A DNA stretch of 64,000 bases from Candidatus Pantoea bituminis (GTDB lineage Bacteria; Pseudomonadota; Gammaproteobacteria; Enterobacterales; Enterobacteriaceae): contig NZ_JAGTWO010000002.1 in the NCBI RefSeq assembly GCF_018842675.1, forward strand, positions 1 through 64,000, in the 5' to 3' direction. Under the pieces are notes generated by a model. That model searched no databases. It was not told where the DNA came from and saw nothing but the letters and a program-made list of their open reading frames with translations. Shown in pieces: positions 34,470 through 46,584 of this stretch. Every line of letters begins with the position of its first letter. Within the stretch, counting starts at the first letter, position 1. A program made the translations under genes and the position numbers.

Positions 34470-37308
34470 TATATGGGTGGTCAGCTCCGGCGGCATGATC
34501 ACAATGGGCCTCAACGCGGTCGCCACGGTGATGGAAAACGGCGGCTGGAAAAGCACAATCTGGGTGGCAGAGATGCTGGGCATTGCCTTCTGCGTGATGA
34601 CCTACCTGCGCACGCACAGTCTGGGCGCGATGTTTGGCTGGGGAATGACGTTCGTGCTGGTCACCGCGCTGCTGCTGACACCAAAGGTCACGGTGGTGGT
34701 CAACGACCTGACCGCCCCGGACACTATCGGGCGCGTCGATAACGTGCCGGCGGGACTTGCTCTGCCGCTCTATCTGGCTACTGGTGTGGGCTACACGCTC
34801 ACGACCACCTATGAAGACATCTTTCACTTCCCGGACGAGCGCTCCTACACAAAAACCGGCATGCTCTTCGCGAGTAAGCTGATGCAGGACAGCTTCACCA
34901 TCGACAGCCGCAACCCGGTGCTGGCTTATAACATGGGTGAGTATGCGAAAAATTGTGTGGTCCCGGACATCATGCTGAACCACAAGTACAGCATGCAGGA
35001 CGTGATGGAGTCCGGGGACGTGCAGGCGCAGATATTCGGCAACCCGAGCCGGCTGCGCGCCATCTACTGGCGCGACGCTAACGGCACTACGTTTATGGTC
35101 TGCCGGGACGCGGCACCACGCCTGAAAACTCTGCTGACAGCGGAGAGTAACAACACCGGCAGCACGTTCATGGCCCATGCGGCCCGCATGCTGCCGGGCA
35201 ATAACGCGCCGCAGACGGTATACGCCGAACAGCTGGCAGGGTCCTATGAATACTTTCTCGGCAGCAGTAAGTCAGCGCAGGCGATTATGATGCAGAACAT
35301 TGCCGTTGCGGGCCTGCGTCGCGGACTGAACAGCTACGTAAAGGGCATGAACGACACCGCCTCGATGGTGGACATAGCTTCCGAGCAGTCGCTTATGAAG
35401 CTGCGTCTTTCGCACGCGGTAAGCTACACCATCGCGACCGAGGTGCTGCCACAGCTACACACTGTGCTGCTGCTGTTCTGCATCTGCATTTTCCCGGTGA
35501 TGGTGCTGGCGCTTTACGTACGGGAAATCGCATGGTCCGTCATCAAAAGCTACCTGAATTTTATGGGAAGTCTGATGCTGTGGCCGGTGATGTTCGCCAT
35601 CTTTAACTTTGCGGTGAACTACAGCACGCAGAGCAGCTTTCACGCAACGGGCCCGACGCTCTCCAACATGAACCGCCTGATGGAAACCAGCACCACCACG
35701 GCAGGCATCGCCGGATGGCTGATGCTGTCTATTCCGTTCCTTGCGTTCCGCCTGTTCACCGGGCTGGGCCAGAGTTTTGCAAGCCTGAGCTCCAGCCTGG
35801 GCAGCGCGCTCAGCAGCGCGTCGGCGGCAGACTCCGGTGCGGTGGCGTCGGGGAATGTGAGCGTGGGTAACGTTCAGATGGATAATATCAACGGGCACAA
35901 AACGGACCTGAACCGTGCCTACCGCGAGGGGATGACTACGATGCAGCTTGGCAATGGTGCCATGCGAACCATGACGCAGGACGGGCAGACGGTGTATGAC
36001 TCGTCCGGCGCAACCAGCCGCCTGCCGGTTGATCTACATCTTGACCGCAATCTGGCGAGCGCAGCGCAGCGCTCAGTTCGCGACAGTATGGCGCAGACCG
36101 AGATGGCAGCGCAGGGCTACAACCACTCGGTGCAGGAAACGGGCTCGCAGCTTAAGCAGTTCCATGAGCAGTTTGGCAATAGCGACTCGAAAACGCTGTC
36201 GGCTTCAACCGGCATGAGCATCACTGATGCAGAACGCGTAAACAAAATGCAGAACGTGGCGCAGGACTATGCAACCCGTAATAATATCAGCCTGAATGAG
36301 GCGTACTCGGAGCTTGAAGATAAATCCCGAAGCGCCTCAGTAAACACTGGAGCACGAACTCAGGCTGGTATTGATTCAAGTAAATCACTGTGGGGCAAAG
36401 CGGGTGAATGGGTCACTGGTGCTTCGATCAAAGGTGATGTTCACGGCGGTACAGAATTGACAGGGAGAACAGGTTCAACATCGCAAACTTCACAGGGAGG
36501 ACAAAGCGGAAACGATAACTCGCAAACCATCTCTGCACGCGAATCACAGGACTTCAGTCAGGGTATGGATGTGCTGCGAAACTACAGCACTACCTATAAT
36601 GGCCAGCACGTTGATAACAACGCGTCCGGCCTGATGAACCAGATCTCTTCCGGCATCACCACCTCTGACAGTAAATACGCGCAGTACACGGCCAGTCAGT
36701 CGCATACGCACGAAATGCAGAAGATGGCCTCCGAGACTGAAACGCTCAGCGCAGGTGCACGTGACAACTACACGCAGCAGTTTGTGGAATGGGCACAGAA
36801 GCGGGCGCCGGGGGATGCTGAAACCATCCTTACTAACACGTCCGATGAAGGCGTTCAAAAGCAGCGTGATGGTCTGGTGCAGGAGTTCTTTGCAGAGAAG
36901 TTGCAGGGCCGCATTGACGGAGACTATGCGCATAACTCAGGAAGCACGGGGGAAGGTATGGGCGCACCGGCGAATACAGCAGGCGCTCAGTTTGGCGGCG
37001 CATATAACAGCGCAAATCAGAGCATTGAGGCTGGAGTGGCCAAAAACAGCATACGCACAGATGTTCACAACGATGTTGAGGAGCAGCAGGCTATGGTTAA
37101 GAATAAATCTAATGAAGCTAATGGAGCCATTGTAAAGGCTAAAGGTGAAACAGATAGCGGTATAGCGTCACGTATGGGAGAGTATACTACGAGTGCGAAT
37201 AACTATTCCGATAACAAGTTGGCCGCTGATAAACAGCAAGATGATTTATTAGTTAACCCCTTTAAAAATCATACCCATAAAGATTACAAAGGGAATGGTA
37301 AGGAGTAA
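34459..37308 (+). CDS. traG: TraG, mating-pair stabilisation and entry-exclusion target
   Basis: Start ATG 34459 (MALDIWVVSSGGMI) lies in the traH end; the longer open frame upstream is traH in another frame. Length is 949 residues (F TraG 938). The N-terminal half is membrane-bound, with helices at about 25-75, 330-360, 375-395 and 415-440. The C-terminal half is a long periplasmic helical domain. From about residue 610 (near 36290) base composition becomes more AT-rich, reaching a marked level near 37100. In F this part of TraG (about 610-673) is what TraS recognises. Confidence 0.92.
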   Translation: MALDIWVVSSGGMITMGLNAVATVMENGGWKSTIWVAEMLGIAFCVMTYLRTHSLGAMFGWGMTFVLVTALLLTPKVTVVVNDLTAPDTIGRVDNVPAGLALPLYLATGVGYTLTTTYEDIFHFPDERSYTKTGMLFASKLMQDSFTIDSRNPVLAYNMGEYAKNCVVPDIMLNHKYSMQDVMESGDVQAQIFGNPSRLRAIYWRDANGTTFMVCRDAAPRLKTLLTAESNNTGSTFMAHAARMLPGNNAPQTVYAEQLAGSYEYFLGSSKSAQAIMMQNIAVAGLRRGLNSYVKGMNDTASMVDIASEQSLMKLRLSHAVSYTIATEVLPQLHTVLLLFCICIFPVMVLALYVREIAWSVIKSYLNFMGSLMLWPVMFAIFNFAVNYSTQSSFHATGPTLSNMNRLMETSTTTAGIAGWLMLSIPFLAFRLFTGLGQSFASLSSSLGSALSSASAADSGAVASGNVSVGNVQMDNINGHKTDLNRAYREGMTTMQLGNGAMRTMTQDGQTVYDSSGATSRLPVDLHLDRNLASAAQRSVRDSMAQTEMAAQGYNHSVQETGSQLKQFHEQFGNSDSKTLSASTGMSITDAERVNKMQNVAQDYATRNNISLNEAYSELEDKSRSASVNTGARTQAGIDSSKSLWGKAGEWVTGASIKGDVHGGTELTGRTGSTSQTSQGGQSGNDNSQTISARESQDFSQGMDVLRNYSTTYNGQHVDNNASGLMNQISSGITTSDSKYAQYTASQSHTHEMQKMASETETLSAGARDNYTQQFVEWAQKRAPGDAETILTNTSDEGVQKQRDGLVQEFFAEKLQGRIDGDYAHNSGSTGEGMGAPANTAGAQFGGAYNSANQSIEAGVAKNSIRTDVHNDVEEQQAMVKNKSNEANGAIVKAKGETDSGIASRMGEYTTSANNYSDNKLAADKQQDDLLVNPFKNHTHKDYKGNGKE

Positions 37309-37313
37309 TTGAT

Positions 37314-37844
37314 ATGATGACATATGCGCAAATTGAAAGGGATTCTAAAGAGATAATAAACTCAATGAATTCGGCGGAGAGGGAGGTTCCCAGTTTTTTT
37401 GGGATGTTCGGTAAAGTTAAATATCACTTTATTGCATACTGTGTGCTCGGTGGGTTGAGTTACTTTTCTCTGCCCCAACCAAAAAACGTTGGCTTATGGC
37501 TTTTCTTTGTGGCTTTTGGCTTATTCCACTGGCTTGTGATTTTTTCATTCACAGCATCTTATGCAAGTCTTTTTAATATGGTTAGAACAGAAAAGCTAAA
37601 AAACCTAGAGCTGGCAAAAGTGATTACAAGAAAGATCAAAGCCTACGGAACAGTGTGGTTTATACTTTTAGTCTCTTGCGGGCTGCTAGGTGTGGTCACA
37701 GAGTGGAGCATTTTACCTCTTGTAATCGGTAACCTTGTTGCTACGTTCTTAATCTTTATTATCTTTAATATGGATATATCGCGGTATCAGATCCCTGCGA
37801 TCGTTGGAGCTGTAAAATCTTTAAAAATTAAATCTCCGAGTTAA
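37314..37844 (+). CDS. traS: TraS-like inner-membrane entry-exclusion protein
   Basis: A 176-residue, strongly hydrophobic protein with four helices (about 36-55, 62-85, 112-131, 135-155), right after traG, where F has traS. TraS proteins block entry of a second copy of the plasmid by acting on the donor TraG, and they are very divergent in sequence. The gene is clearly AT-rich against the GC-rich tra genes. Identity is by position, topology and composition, not sequence similarity. Confidence 0.65.
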   Translation: MMTYAQIERDSKEIINSMNSAEREVPSFFGMFGKVKYHFIAYCVLGGLSYFSLPQPKNVGLWLFFVAFGLFHWLVIFSFTASYASLFNMVRTEKLKNLELAKVITRKIKAYGTVWFILLVSCGLLGVVTEWSILPLVIGNLVATFLIFIIFNMDISRYQIPAIVGAVKSLKIKSPS

Positions 37845-37853
37845 ATTCATAAA

Positions 37854-38836
37854 ATAAAGATTGTCGCCCGATTAATCTCGGGTGACCGTCTTTACGCCTA
37901 CTACTCTAAATATTTTAGAGGTGAATATGTTAATACACTTAACGCCATCTTTTTTCTTAATTACTCTAATATCTCTGTTAACTTAATTGATATCGAAATC
38001 CCTGAATTAAGTCTGCACCTCCATGCTGAAAGAGATATTACCGTCCGGTTCCCGTCACCTAATAAGCGTCTGCATTATGTCTGCCGTAAAAAAGGGCGCA
38101 AAGCTATTCACGGTATTCTGCTGAATACGGACACTGACGTGACGGACATTACCGTGATAACCCGCAGGGCCGTTCAGGGTGAGGTCTCAGTGCACCGCGT
38201 GCATATGCACATCGTCGGCAATGGCGATGCAGTAACGGACGTTATTCACTTGTGGAGCGGCGTTTTCAACACCCCTTACGGGATAAAACCCCGGCTGAGG
38301 CCAGAAACTGGATACCGGCATCCTGTCAGCCCCGCCTGACTGTGAACGCTGGCGACAGGCCGTCCGCACGCGAACCGGCTATCTGGCGTCGTGCTGATCC
38401 GGCCGGGATTATCCGACAGCATACCGAATACTATACCGCCGCTACCGTAGAGCCTGAGCGCCTCCTTTCTCCTGTGCGTAGCAACAGCCGGTTACCGGCA
38501 CTGGAAGACGCGTTTGACTGCAAAGTACGGGAATATCCGGACACGCTGCACGTCTTGTATCCCTTCCCGGGTGTAACCGTTTGCCCACTGGCGGAGCATG
38601 AGGTGCTTTTTGAAAGCGACCTGAAAGAGATCGGAAAGCTCGAAGCGTTTACTTCGCTCATACAGCCTGTTCTTCAGGAAGTTCGCACTGTGTGTCCGGT
38701 GTTTTTCACCAACACGACCAACCTGATGAACTACATCCGCAGGTTTTCCACGCGTTTTAGCGCGCTGAGCGACGCCGAACAGCGGTTTGTTGAAGACCAG
38801 ATTAATCAGCCATTGTTTCAGGTTTCAGTCAGCTGA
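37854..38836 (+). pseudogene. Unrecognised gene in the traT position, about 327 aa, frameshifted
   Basis: One open frame runs from 37845 (after a stop at 37842) as KIKIVARLISGDRLYAYYSK, FLNYSNISVNLIDIEIPELS and ITVITRRAVQGEVSVHRVHM. It shifts at GGG 38280-38282 and continues DKTPAEARNWIPASCQPRLT, VREYPDTLHVLYPFPG and VFFTNTTNLMNYIRRFSTRF to 38836. No ATG begins it: ATA 37854 or ATT 37860 are candidates, or an ATG has been lost. There is no signal or lipobox, so it is not TraT. The first 200 bases are AT-rich like traS. Function unknown; a second exclusion factor is possible. Confidence 0.55.
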
Positions 38837-39009
38837 GACCGCCCGCCGCACAGCCTGACGCGCCCTGCGTCTGGCGGAGGAGGCGGAACATCACGTCAGC
38901 CCATCCGGGCACGTTCGCACCGTAATTAAACCCCGCGCAGCTCTCTGTCTGGCTTTCGCCTGCCCGCAACCCTGCGCGCCTGTCTCTGTTTCCACATAAA
39001 GGACTTTCA

Positions 39010-41177
39010 ATGAGCCTCAACGCCCGCGACTTTACCCAGGGCGGTCAGGTGATGAAATACATGATCGGCATGTTTGTGCAGATCATGAATATCGCCTCCT
39101 ACTGGGTCGTGCTGTTATCAGCGCTGGTATTTTTTGTCTGGATGCTGCTGCGCCTTACTCTGCAGGAGTTTATTCACGGCAGTGCCTACTGGATGGTTAA
39201 GTGGTTCGTGATGCCACTGTCAAAATTCTCCGGTGGCAATTCTAAAAGTGGCTGGACCTTTCATTTCCAGCGACCGGACGGTGAAGTGATAGCGTTCAAA
39301 CACACTGCTCAGCAGGTGATGAATGATCCGTACTTTGTGCAGATGGGTGAGAGCGTTAAAGACGCCGCGTTTTACGGCTGGGGGATTGCAACGTTCTGCT
39401 TTGTTGCATCCATCCTCGCTATTACCTGGTTCCTTGGCAACAAAGGTGCAAAACAGCGTGAGAGCGAGCTTACTGGCGGTCGCATTCTTGCGACAAGCCC
39501 TGCTGTCGTAAACCGCCTTCTCAAAAAGGCTGGCGTGATGTCGCCGCTCAGCATCTGCGGTTTGCATATCGTCAAAGACTCAGAGATGCAGAACTTTGGC
39601 TTTCACGGCACTGTCGGGTCAGGTAAGAGTACAGCACTGAACGATCTGCTGCGCCAGCTGCGCGAGCGCGGTGATCGCGTCATTCTCTATGACAAAGGTA
39701 ACAACTTTATCCCGACCTTTTTCCGTCAGGATAAAGACAAGATCCTCAATCCATTTGACGTGCGCTGTCCGTTCTGGGACCTGTGGGAAGAGTGCCGGAC
39801 GGTGGGTGACTTTGAAAACTTCGCCACCTCGCTGTTGCCCGACAGCAGCGGCAGCAGCGATCCGTTCTGGGTCCTCTCAGCCCGTTCGCTGTTTGTGGCC
39901 GCCGCGCGGCGCATGGCCCGCGAAAAGAACCGCAGCATCGGTGAGCTGCTGAAAAAACTGATGTCCATCAGCCTGGCGGACCTTCGCCAGTTTCTTGAGG
40001 GTACGGACGCGGCTAACCTGGTTGACGGCAGTATCGAGAAAACCGCGATGACCATCCGCACCATTCTCACCACCTACGTTCGCTCACTGCGCTACCTGCA
40101 GGGACTGGATGAACAGGGCCGACGCCCGTTCAACATTCGCGACTGGCTGCATACCGAAGACGCGAGCGGTGATAACCCGTGGATTTTTATTTCCAGCGAC
40201 GGCCAGAACCACAATGCGCTGAAGCCGCTTCTGAGCGCGTGGCTCTACATGACCATGTCCGGGATTCTCGGCCTGAAGGCCGACCGCAACCGTCGCATCT
40301 GGATCTTCCTGGACGAGCTGCCGTCCCTGCACAAGCTGCCCATTCTGCCGGAGTTCTGCGCCGAGGGCCGTAAGTTCGGTGGCTGTACCGTTGCCGGCCT
40401 GCAGAACTTCCCGCAGCTGGAAGAAACATACGGAACCAACTCGGCTAAATCCATCTGGGACCTGCTGAACACCCGCGTCTTCTACCGCGCGCCCAGCGGC
40501 TCAATTGCGGACTGGGTACAGAAGGAAATCGGCGAACAGCGCCATAAGAAGTTCAAGGACCAGTACAGCTACGGCATCGACATCATCCGCGACGGCGTGC
40601 AGTTCTCCAAAGATGAGATTAACGAGTTCCTGGTCAGCTATTCCGACGTTCAAAGCCTCAATGACCTGGAGTGCTACATCACCCTGCCAGGTGAATGGCC
40701 GGTTGTTCGTATGAAGCTGCCCTGGAAGCCCTACAGGGAAATCGCGGAAGGCCGCATCCCCGGGACGTTGAAGACGTGTTTGATCCGGACATCGAGGCGA
40801 CGCTGGCGGGCGAAGCCAGCGACAACCAGGCAGGGCAGATTGTCGGGCGTCTGTTTGGTGATGCGACTGAAGCGGAAACGCCCGCAGATGAGCAGAATGC
40901 CGGCAACGCCGGGGATACTGCGGGTGCGGAAAACACAGCGGCATCGGCAGCAGGTGCGACGGCACCCGTCGAAACGGCATCAGGTTCGTCAGCACAGTCA
41001 GCGCCGGATGAGGCCGGCGGGCGCGTGACAGCACTACCGCCACCCGCAAATCCAGCCGTTCCTGCAGCACCAGCGCCAGCCGCCGCGCCTCCTCCCACAC
41101 AGCCCGCAGCGGAGAATTCTCTGCAGCAGGTGGACATTGTTAAACATCGTGACTTCGACCCTGACGATCGTTTCTGA
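39010..41177 (+). pseudogene. traD: TraD, type IV coupling protein; one frameshift
   Basis: MSLNARDFTQGGQVMKYMIG leads two N-terminal membrane helices (about 28-55, 107-130). GTVGSGKST near residue 200 is Walker A, and IWIFLDELPSLHKLP is Walker B. The frame shifts in CCCCGGG 40758-40764; adding one base continues RDVEDVFDPDIEATLAGEAS, then an Ala/Pro-rich tail and the acidic end DIVKHRDFDPDDRF. Repaired length is about 722 residues, as in F TraD. The C-terminal tail is the part that grips TraM in F. It pumps the T-strand. Confidence 0.92.
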
Positions 41178-41185
41178 GGTACATC

Positions 41186-44100
41186 ATGCTGTCAGTCTCT
41201 TCAGTCAAAAACGCCGGCAAAGCCGGCGCTTACTACACCAATGAAGATAACTATTACTTCCTCGGGGAGCAGTCCACAGAGTGGTACGGCACCGGCGCAG
41301 AAAATCTGGGCCTTGAGGGCCCGGTTAACCGCGATACCTTCGTGGCAGTGCTGGAAGGCCAGCTGCCGGACGGCACCGACATGCGTCGCATGGAAGGTGG
41401 TGTCAACAAACACCGCCCGGGCTATGACCTGACCTTCTCCGCCCCTAAAAGTGCGTCTGTGCTCGCACTCGTGACTGGCGACACCTTTCTGGTGGAGGCC
41501 CATAAAGAGGCGGTACGACGCACGCTGGACGAGGTGGAAAAGCTGGCGACCACGCGCACCATGACCGACGGCATCACTGAAATGGAGAAAACCGGCAACC
41601 TGGTGATCGCAACCTTCATGCACGATACCAGCCGCAATCTTGAACCTCAGATGCACACGCACGCCGTTGTCGCCAACGCTACGCTGTCAGAAAACGGCTG
41701 GAAAACCCTTTCCACTGACATCAACGGCAAACAGGGTTTTACGGACATGGTGTGGAACGAGCAGGTCAGCATCGGTGCGCTCTATCGCGGCCATTACCGC
41801 TCCATCATTGAACCGGCGGGCTACCAGACGGAAGACACCGGGCCGCGGGGGAGTGGGATATCACCGGTGTGCCGGTGAAGCCTTTTTCCTCGCGTCGCCA
41901 GGACATACTCGATCGGGTCGGCGAAAACGCGACGGCGAAGCAGAAGAGCATGGCCGCGCTGGATTCCCGACAGGCCAAGCACTTTGAAGACCCCGAAACC
42001 CTGCGTGAGCACTGGCAGTCGGTGCTGAAGGATACCGGGTTTGATGCGCAGACGTTCAGGGAAGAGCTGGCGGAGCGGCGTCAACAGCGTGAAGCCGAAA
42101 GCGCCGGTCAGGAAAAAAGCCGCCACGCCGCCGGTGCTGGAGGGCGCAGTGCGCGAGGCTATCGAGCGGCTGTCGTCTAAAAGCGTGCGCGTCACCTACG
42201 ACGACGTGATGACCAGCGTGCTCAACCACATCCCGATCGCCCCGGGTGTTTACGGGCAGGCCCGCAGCGCTGTCGATAATGCCATCGGGCGCGGCCAGCT
42301 GATTGCCGTGGACAAGAACCAGACGCTGTTCACCACCGCCGTCCACGTCCGGGATGAAGCGCGGCTGGCGCAGCTGGCTGCCGGGCTCGCGGAGAAGCGC
42401 GGAGGGCTTGTGGTGCCAGCCGGTGAAAAGGGCGTGCTGGCCCAGGTGGCCGACGCGGACCGGGCAGTGTCGCTCATCGATGTACGCGGGGGCACGCAGT
42501 TCGTCAGCGACCTCAACAGCAGCATCATGGCGATGGCCAAAGAGAACGGGAGGCCGCTTGTTGTTGTGGCGGCCGACGGAGCCGCGCGCAAGCGCCAGCT
42601 GACCACCTTCGGGGACAGGCCCGGGGTAACGCTCATGACTGCCGAAGAAATGACTGCGGCCGAATTGCCGGCGCGACCGCTGGTCCTGGTTGCTGAGTCC
42701 GAGCGCTTTAACACCTCCGGTCTGCACGACGTGCTGAAGACGGCAACGCAGCACGATGGCACCACGCTGGTTACTGACACGCATGCGCGGCGCACGGCGG
42801 GCTTTGCCTCCGGGGTGCTGAGCAGTGCGGGGGTGAAGCAGTTCACCGCCACGCCTAAGACCGAGAACGTGCGCGTGACGATGGTGCAGAAGGACACCGT
42901 TGAAGACCGGCTCAGTGTGGCGGCGCGCTACTTCGCACATGAAAAGGCGCAGGGACGGGTGGTATCGCTGCAGGCGGGCAACGCGCGCACACGCGACCAG
43001 CTCACGTCCCGGGCCCGTGAGGTACTGACCGAAGAGGGACAGCTCGGGCGGGTGCTGGGCGAGGTCACGGTGCGGGTGCCGGTGTGGCTGGACGCCAGCA
43101 ACCGCAACGACCGCAGCGTGTACCGCGCAGGCATGGTGCTGGAGCAGCATGAAGGGCAGGGGCAGAAATCAGTGTTCACCATCACGGGGGTCAGCGAGCG
43201 TCACAACCTGCTGACCCTGAAAGATGAAAAGGGCCAGACGCAGGGGTGAGCATCAGCAGCATCGACAGCCATTACCGGCTTTACCGGGAGAAAAAGCTGG
43301 AGCTGCGCGAGGGCGAGCAGCTGCGCGCCACGGCCGATATCGGCAGCCGCGCCAGCAGTGGCGAGCGGCTGATCGTCACCGGCGTGAAGGAAGGGCGCTG
43401 GCTTTTTAAAGACACCATCACGATGGAAAACTCAAAGGGCGATCGCGTGAGGCTCGACCGCAACGCGCCGCTCTACGCTGACTACGCCTACGCCGAATCT
43501 TTTGGCGCCACCCGACGCACAGAGGGAAGCGTGGTGGCGGTCCTGGCTGGCAAGGAAGTAAACGACGCGACCGTGAACATGCTGCGCCGCAGCGGCTCGG
43601 ACGTGATCGCGTTCACCCCACTGGATGAGGCGACTATCGGCCGCCGGCTGGAGGAAAACCGGCCGGTTGTCAGCGTAACGCAGGGCATTAAGTCGCTATC
43701 GGGCGAAAGTGACCTGACCGACGCGCTGCGCGAGCTTGAGTCCCGGAAGAGGTCCCAGCCGGAGCGCGCGATGAGGCTGGCCATCGAGAAAGCGACCGGC
43801 ACCGACGTGACGTTCACGGGCGTCCGGGCGCTGGCCGGGGTGATAAACGCCGACCGCAGCATCACGCCAGCGCGCGCGGAGGATGAGCTGTCACGGCTGG
43901 TGCAGCGCGGCGAGATTCTCGAACTCAGCGCGGAGCAGGGCGCGGCCGGGAAGTACATCTCCCGCGAGAACTTTGAGAACGAGGTGTCTATCCTGCGCCA
44001 CGTCGCCGAAGGGAAAAACAGCGTGAAGCCGCTGCTGGCTGGCGGCCTGAGCGAGGAGAAGGCCGCGGGACTGACGGAGGGCCAGCGTGAAGCGGGCAAC

Positions 44101-46305
44101 CTCATCCTGACCACCCGCGACCGCTTTACTGCCATCCAGGGTTACGCCGGGGTGGGGAAAACAACGCAGTTTCGCACCGTGGCTGCGGCGCTCGCCGCCG
44201 CAGAGGACGCACCGGACATTCGCGGCCTTGCACCCACGCACCGGGCGGTCAGTGAGCTGTCCGGCGCGGGTATTCCGGCGCAGACCATTGCCAGCTTTCT
44301 CAGCGAGAGCAGCCAGTGGCAGGCCGCAGGGCAGGCGCGAGACTTTCACAACACCGTGTTCGTTATCGACGAATCCTCCATGAACGGCAACGCCCAGATG
44401 GCCTCCCTGATGAACGTGATCGCCGAAGGCAGGGGCCGCGCGGTGCTGAGCGGTGATCAGGACCAGCTCAAGTCACTGGAGTCCGGCGCACCGTTCGCGC
44501 TGGCGCTGGAGCGCAGCGCCGCCGACGTAGCGGTGATGAAGGAAATCGTACGGCAGATCCCGGCGCTGAAGCCCGCCGTAGAGGCTGTCATCGCCGGTAA
44601 CGTGCGGGAGGCGGTGCGCATTTCGGCGGAAACCAGCCCGCAGAGCGTACCGCGCCAGCCGGGCGCATACATCCCGGAGAGCAGCGCAATGGACGGCAGC
44701 AGCCTGGCACCGGCAGGGCGTGCAGGCGCAGGTGGGGAGGCCGAAAAACCTGACCTGACCGGCATGATTGCCGACGACTACGCCGGCCGGACGCCGGAGG
44801 CGCGTGACAACACGCTTATCGTGGCGGAGCTGAACGCCGACCGGGAAGCTATCAACAGTGCGGTGCACGCGCGGCTGCAGGCGCAGGGCGCGCTGGGTGA
44901 CGGTGTCACGGTGCCGCTGCTTGTACGCGTGAACAACAGCAACGCTGATCTGGGCCGGCAGACTTTCTGGGAAGCGCAGGCGGGCAACGTGGTGCGCCGG
45001 GGTGAGCAGTATTACCGGATAGGCGAAACCGACGAGGAGAGTGGCGTGGTGCGTATGGCCGGGCTGGACGGTTCAGCAGACCGCTGGATCCGACCCGCCG
45101 AGCTGCGCAAGGAGGAAGCGGCGGTGTTTAAGGAAGTGGAGCGGGAAATCAGCCCCGGCGAGAAAATCCGCCTGACAGCAACGGACCGCGACCGCAATCT
45201 GCGAGCCAGCGACATGGGAGTGGTCACCGTCATAACGGAGGACGGAAAAATCACGCTCGATACCGGTGATCGCCAGCTCTCTTTCGATCCAGCCGCGCAG
45301 TACGCCGACCGCCACATGGACTACGGCTATGCCGTCACCACCTACAGTTCGCAGGGCGCGTCGGTTAAATATCTGATTGGCCTGTTTGGGGAAGAGGGCG
45401 CGCGGAAGATGATGGCCGCACTGGACAGCACCTACGTACAGCTTTCCAGGGCAAAAGAACACGTTCAGACCTACTTCGACAACCTGTCCGGCTGGGCCAG
45501 TCGGGTGGAGAACAAAAGCGGCCGGCGCCAGACGGTGCACGAAGTGCTTATGCGGGCGGAGGACGTACGGGCAGGCCGGGAAATGCAGGCGTGGGATAAA
45601 AGCCTGCCGGTGTCCGGCACGCGTCTGGCAGACCGGGTCGATCAGGACCTGACAGCGGACGCACGGTTTATGGCCGGGAAAACGCCGGAGATGCTCTGGC
45701 CGGTCATTAACGAGCACGGCCGGCAGCGCGGAAACTGGCACGTTCCGGTGTCGCCCTCAAGCGGGGAGGTGAATTTTTCAGCCGCCCACTATGAAGGGGC
45801 CGCGGACGGCAGCCGTATTGTTCTGCAGCGCGGAGAAAAGCACGGAAAGGTGCTGGAAGCCGCGGACGTAGCGGAGGCGCTCCAGCTGATGAAGGACAAC
45901 CCGGACAGTCCGGTAGTCCTCTCTGCTGACCACAGTGAACGTTCAGGCGATAAAGGCGCTCCTGCAGAAGCAGCAGCGGCCACATCGGGCGGCGAGGAGC
46001 TGGACCGCCGCGAAGCGGGGGCGCTGGAGAAAGCCGTTAAGGCTGCGCTGGGACAGGAGGAGAAAGAGCCGGAACCTGGCGTGCAGGATGACGCGCAAAG
46101 CGCCCTGGATGACAGGGAAAGTGAACGCGAGGCGGCGCTGGAAGAGCTGCAGGAAGAGGAGGCATTTGATTACCGCGACTACGACCTGTCGCCGGAGCGG
46201 GAGGAGCGCTCCGCAATGATGAACGATGAAGTCAATGTAATGCGCCACGAGCGCAGTGAACCTGAGCCGGAGTTTGGCCATAAATCCCAAAAAACGCTGG
46301 AGTAA
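41186..46305 (+). pseudogene. traI: TraI, F-type relaxase-helicase; three frameshifts
   Basis: It has the catalytic tyrosines at residues 16, 17, 23 and 24 (GAYYTNEDNYYFLG), as in F TraI, and the histidine site (HDTSRNLEPQMHTHAVV). The frame shifts at GGGGG 41847-41851, in AAAAAA 42113-42118 and at GGGG 43243-43246. The last 1,000 codons are intact, with GYAGVGKTTQ (Walker A), VIDESSM (Walker B) and YAVTTYSSQGAS (helicase motif VI region). Repaired length is about 1,706 residues (F TraI 1,756). It nicks oriT, stays on the 5' end and unwinds the plasmid. An acidic tail follows the helicase. Confidence 0.93.
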
Positions 46306-46309
46306 AACG

Positions 46310-46584
46310 ATGACATTATTGCTGATTGCGGCCACTGTGGCCGTTTCCCTGATGATGCTGATGGACTGGCTGCCTGAATTCAGGACAAAAGGCACGCTGC
46401 TTCGCCGCTGGAGCAAGGGGGCGGTGAACCCAGCTGCAGTGAAGTCGTCCAGAGCGTAGTGAACGCGTTTATTCAGGATTTCTCCGACACGCACAATCTG
46501 ACAGACGCCGAAACGGCGCGCATCCGGGAAATAAAGACCCGCCCGGGCATGATGCCGGTGACCCTGCTGCTGCACCCCATTTGA
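46310..46584 (+). pseudogene. Small membrane protein after traI, frameshifted
   Basis: ATG 46310 lies four bases after the traI stop. It reads MTLLLIAATVAVSLMMLMDW (one membrane helix), then breaks in GGGGG 46417-46421. The next frame reads EPSCSEVVQSVVNAFIQDFS and REIKTRPGMMPVTLLLHPI, to TGA 46582-46584, overlapping the next ATG. Repaired length is about 91 residues. It is not TraX or FinO. Its position suggests a tra-operon accessory gene. Function unknown. Confidence 0.58.

Noticed and set aside
34216..35178. A 320-codon minus-strand frame opposite traH/traG
   Set aside because: It is a shadow of conserved tra genes, with His/Arg-rich composition and no family resemblance.
42056..43150. 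A 364-codon open frame on the minus strand inside traI
   Set aside because: It is the mirror of a GC-rich relaxase-helicase frame, rich in His/Arg/Gln with no domain or ribosome site. GC-rich coding DNA often leaves such shadows.
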